This document shows, one piece after another, positions 63,305-64,000 of a stretch of DNA of 64,000 nt. Position numbers and translations under genes: made by a program. Every line of letters begins with the position of its first letter. Within the stretch, counting starts at the first letter, position 1. The stretch spans positions 372,001-436,000 of the forward strand of contig NZ_RJVF01000010.1 of assembly GCF_003752175.1 (NCBI RefSeq), written 5' to 3'. A model generated the notes under the pieces. The model was not told the DNA's origin and ran no database searches. It was given only the letters and a program-made list of their open reading frames with translations. Source of the stretch: Comamonas sp. BIGb0124 (GTDB lineage: Bacteria; Pseudomonadota; Gammaproteobacteria; Burkholderiales; Burkholderiaceae_C).

Positions 63305-63373
63305 ATGGCAAGACCTGGCAAAAGTCCCGCCTCTGATAAGGCCATCGTTCATCGCAAGGGGAGGGCGGCATGA
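63305..63373 (+). CDS. 22-aa peptide gene overlapping the next gene
   Basis: ATG 63305 follows AAGGA by 6 bases and encodes a basic 22-residue peptide (MARPGKSPASDKAIVHRKGR, then AA). Its TGA overlaps the ATG of the following gene, so it may couple translation as a leader. It is too short to judge by similarity. Confidence 0.45.
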   Translation: MARPGKSPASDKAIVHRKGRAA

Positions 63374-63873
63374 CACGACTTGATGCCTGTCAGCCGTCGC
63401 CTTCGTGCGCTCAACATCTATCCGACGACGACCTGTGCGCCTTGATCGAAGGCGATCTGAATCGACTGACCGGAACGCTCTTTGTGGTCGGCCACTTCTT
63501 CGGCGAAGCCACGGAAGACGAATTGCGCCTGGCCCAGGCGGATCTCGTCACGAGGATCGGGCATGCCGCAAAAGTGGCCGATCGGGTGGTCACCTACGCA
63601 CAGAATGGCTTGAACCTCATGCCCGATGCTGCGCAGGAAGACATCATGCAGGCCGCCGGCATCCTGGCCAGCCTCGATGTGCTGATTGCGACGACCGACC
63701 TCGAGGGCCATGCCTCGGATGTCATGCTGAGCAGCACCATCGATGCAGCCCGCGACTGTATCGACCGGGCCATCGCCCGGATGAGTCCGGACAGCATCGA
63801 GGGCGTTCGGTATCGTCGGGTGTTCGCGATGGAAACATCGCACGTGACGAGCGCCTCGGCGACTCGAATCTAG
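63370..63873 (+). CDS. Hypothetical protein
   Basis: This is a 167-aa protein of unknown family. It is mostly helical with GHAAKVADRVVTYAQNGLNLMPDAAQEDIMQAAGILASLDVLIATTDL in the middle and a C-terminal SPDSIEGVRYRRVF. The start overlaps the stop of a 22-codon gene. Composition is close to the chromosome (high GC). The last 127 bases of the window beyond it show only an AATAAATT patch and no gene I can support. Confidence 0.55.
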   Translation: MTRLDACQPSPSCAQHLSDDDLCALIEGDLNRLTGTLFVVGHFFGEATEDELRLAQADLVTRIGHAAKVADRVVTYAQNGLNLMPDAAQEDIMQAAGILASLDVLIATTDLEGHASDVMLSSTIDAARDCIDRAIARMSPDSIEGVRYRRVFAMETSHVTSASATRI

Positions 63874-64000
63874 CCGTCTTGTCTGGTCTTGTCGTGGCTT
63901 GGGTAAGCCGAATAAATTCGGGCCCCTACCATGCGGGCAGTTTCGAGCAGGAGATGGCCGTTGGCCGTTGCGACCTTCCTGTTGCCTCGGCCCCTTTCCC

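Overview
This is a high-GC proteobacterial chromosome segment, most likely from Burkholderiales (an Alcaligenaceae-like betaproteobacterium). The pointers are an aceE-aceF-lpdA operon whose LpdA carries its own lipoyl domain, a DUF2145 lipoprotein, an AldB/AdhP/DUF779 alcohol-oxidation cluster and the overall codon bias. The genus cannot be fixed from sequence alone.

Positions 1-43000 are ordinary chromosome. They hold: the 3' part of the pyruvate dehydrogenase operon with a strong terminator; EVE, NlpC/P60, isochorismatase-like and MltB-like genes; a five-gene glycosyltransferase cluster built as two convergent arms; a class II histone-deacetylase-like hydrolase; an MscS channel; a divergent AraC regulator/MFS transporter pair; a GST; an aldehyde/alcohol dehydrogenase/DUF779 cluster behind a convincing sigma-54 promoter with upstream palindromes; an Ldh2-type dehydrogenase with a DASS transporter; GltS; small regulators (one XRE gene sits behind a G10 tract); a TetR gene convergent with an RND efflux operon (adaptor-pump-outer membrane factor); several lipoproteins behind a duplicated operator; a MarR-GNAT fusion divergent from a PQQ glucose dehydrogenase; and a terminator.

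Positions 43000-62480 are accessory. A two-gene module with a Panacea/SocA-like (DUF4065) antitoxin and a short partner lies at 43.1-44.1 kb. Next comes an approximately 18-kb integrative element bounded by a 50-bp perfect direct repeat (44392-44441 and 62359-62408). It is inserted at the 3' end of a tRNA-Arg(TCT) gene and carries a P4-type integrase beside the tRNA. The element has AlpA-like and Rha regulators, a primase-polymerase-like protein, DUF5681 and DUF2280 packaging-type small proteins, a full tape-measure gene with no other recognisable tail or head genes, and several low-GC cargo genes of unknown function. Beyond the distal repeat is a decayed copy of the integrase promoter and start, so a second related element was once in tandem there. 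The Panacea pair may be its leftover cargo.

Positions 62500-64000 hold an Arc-type ribbon-helix-helix regulator with probable operators and a two-gene transcript of unknown function. Most long open frames opposite high-GC genes were judged to be shadows and left out.
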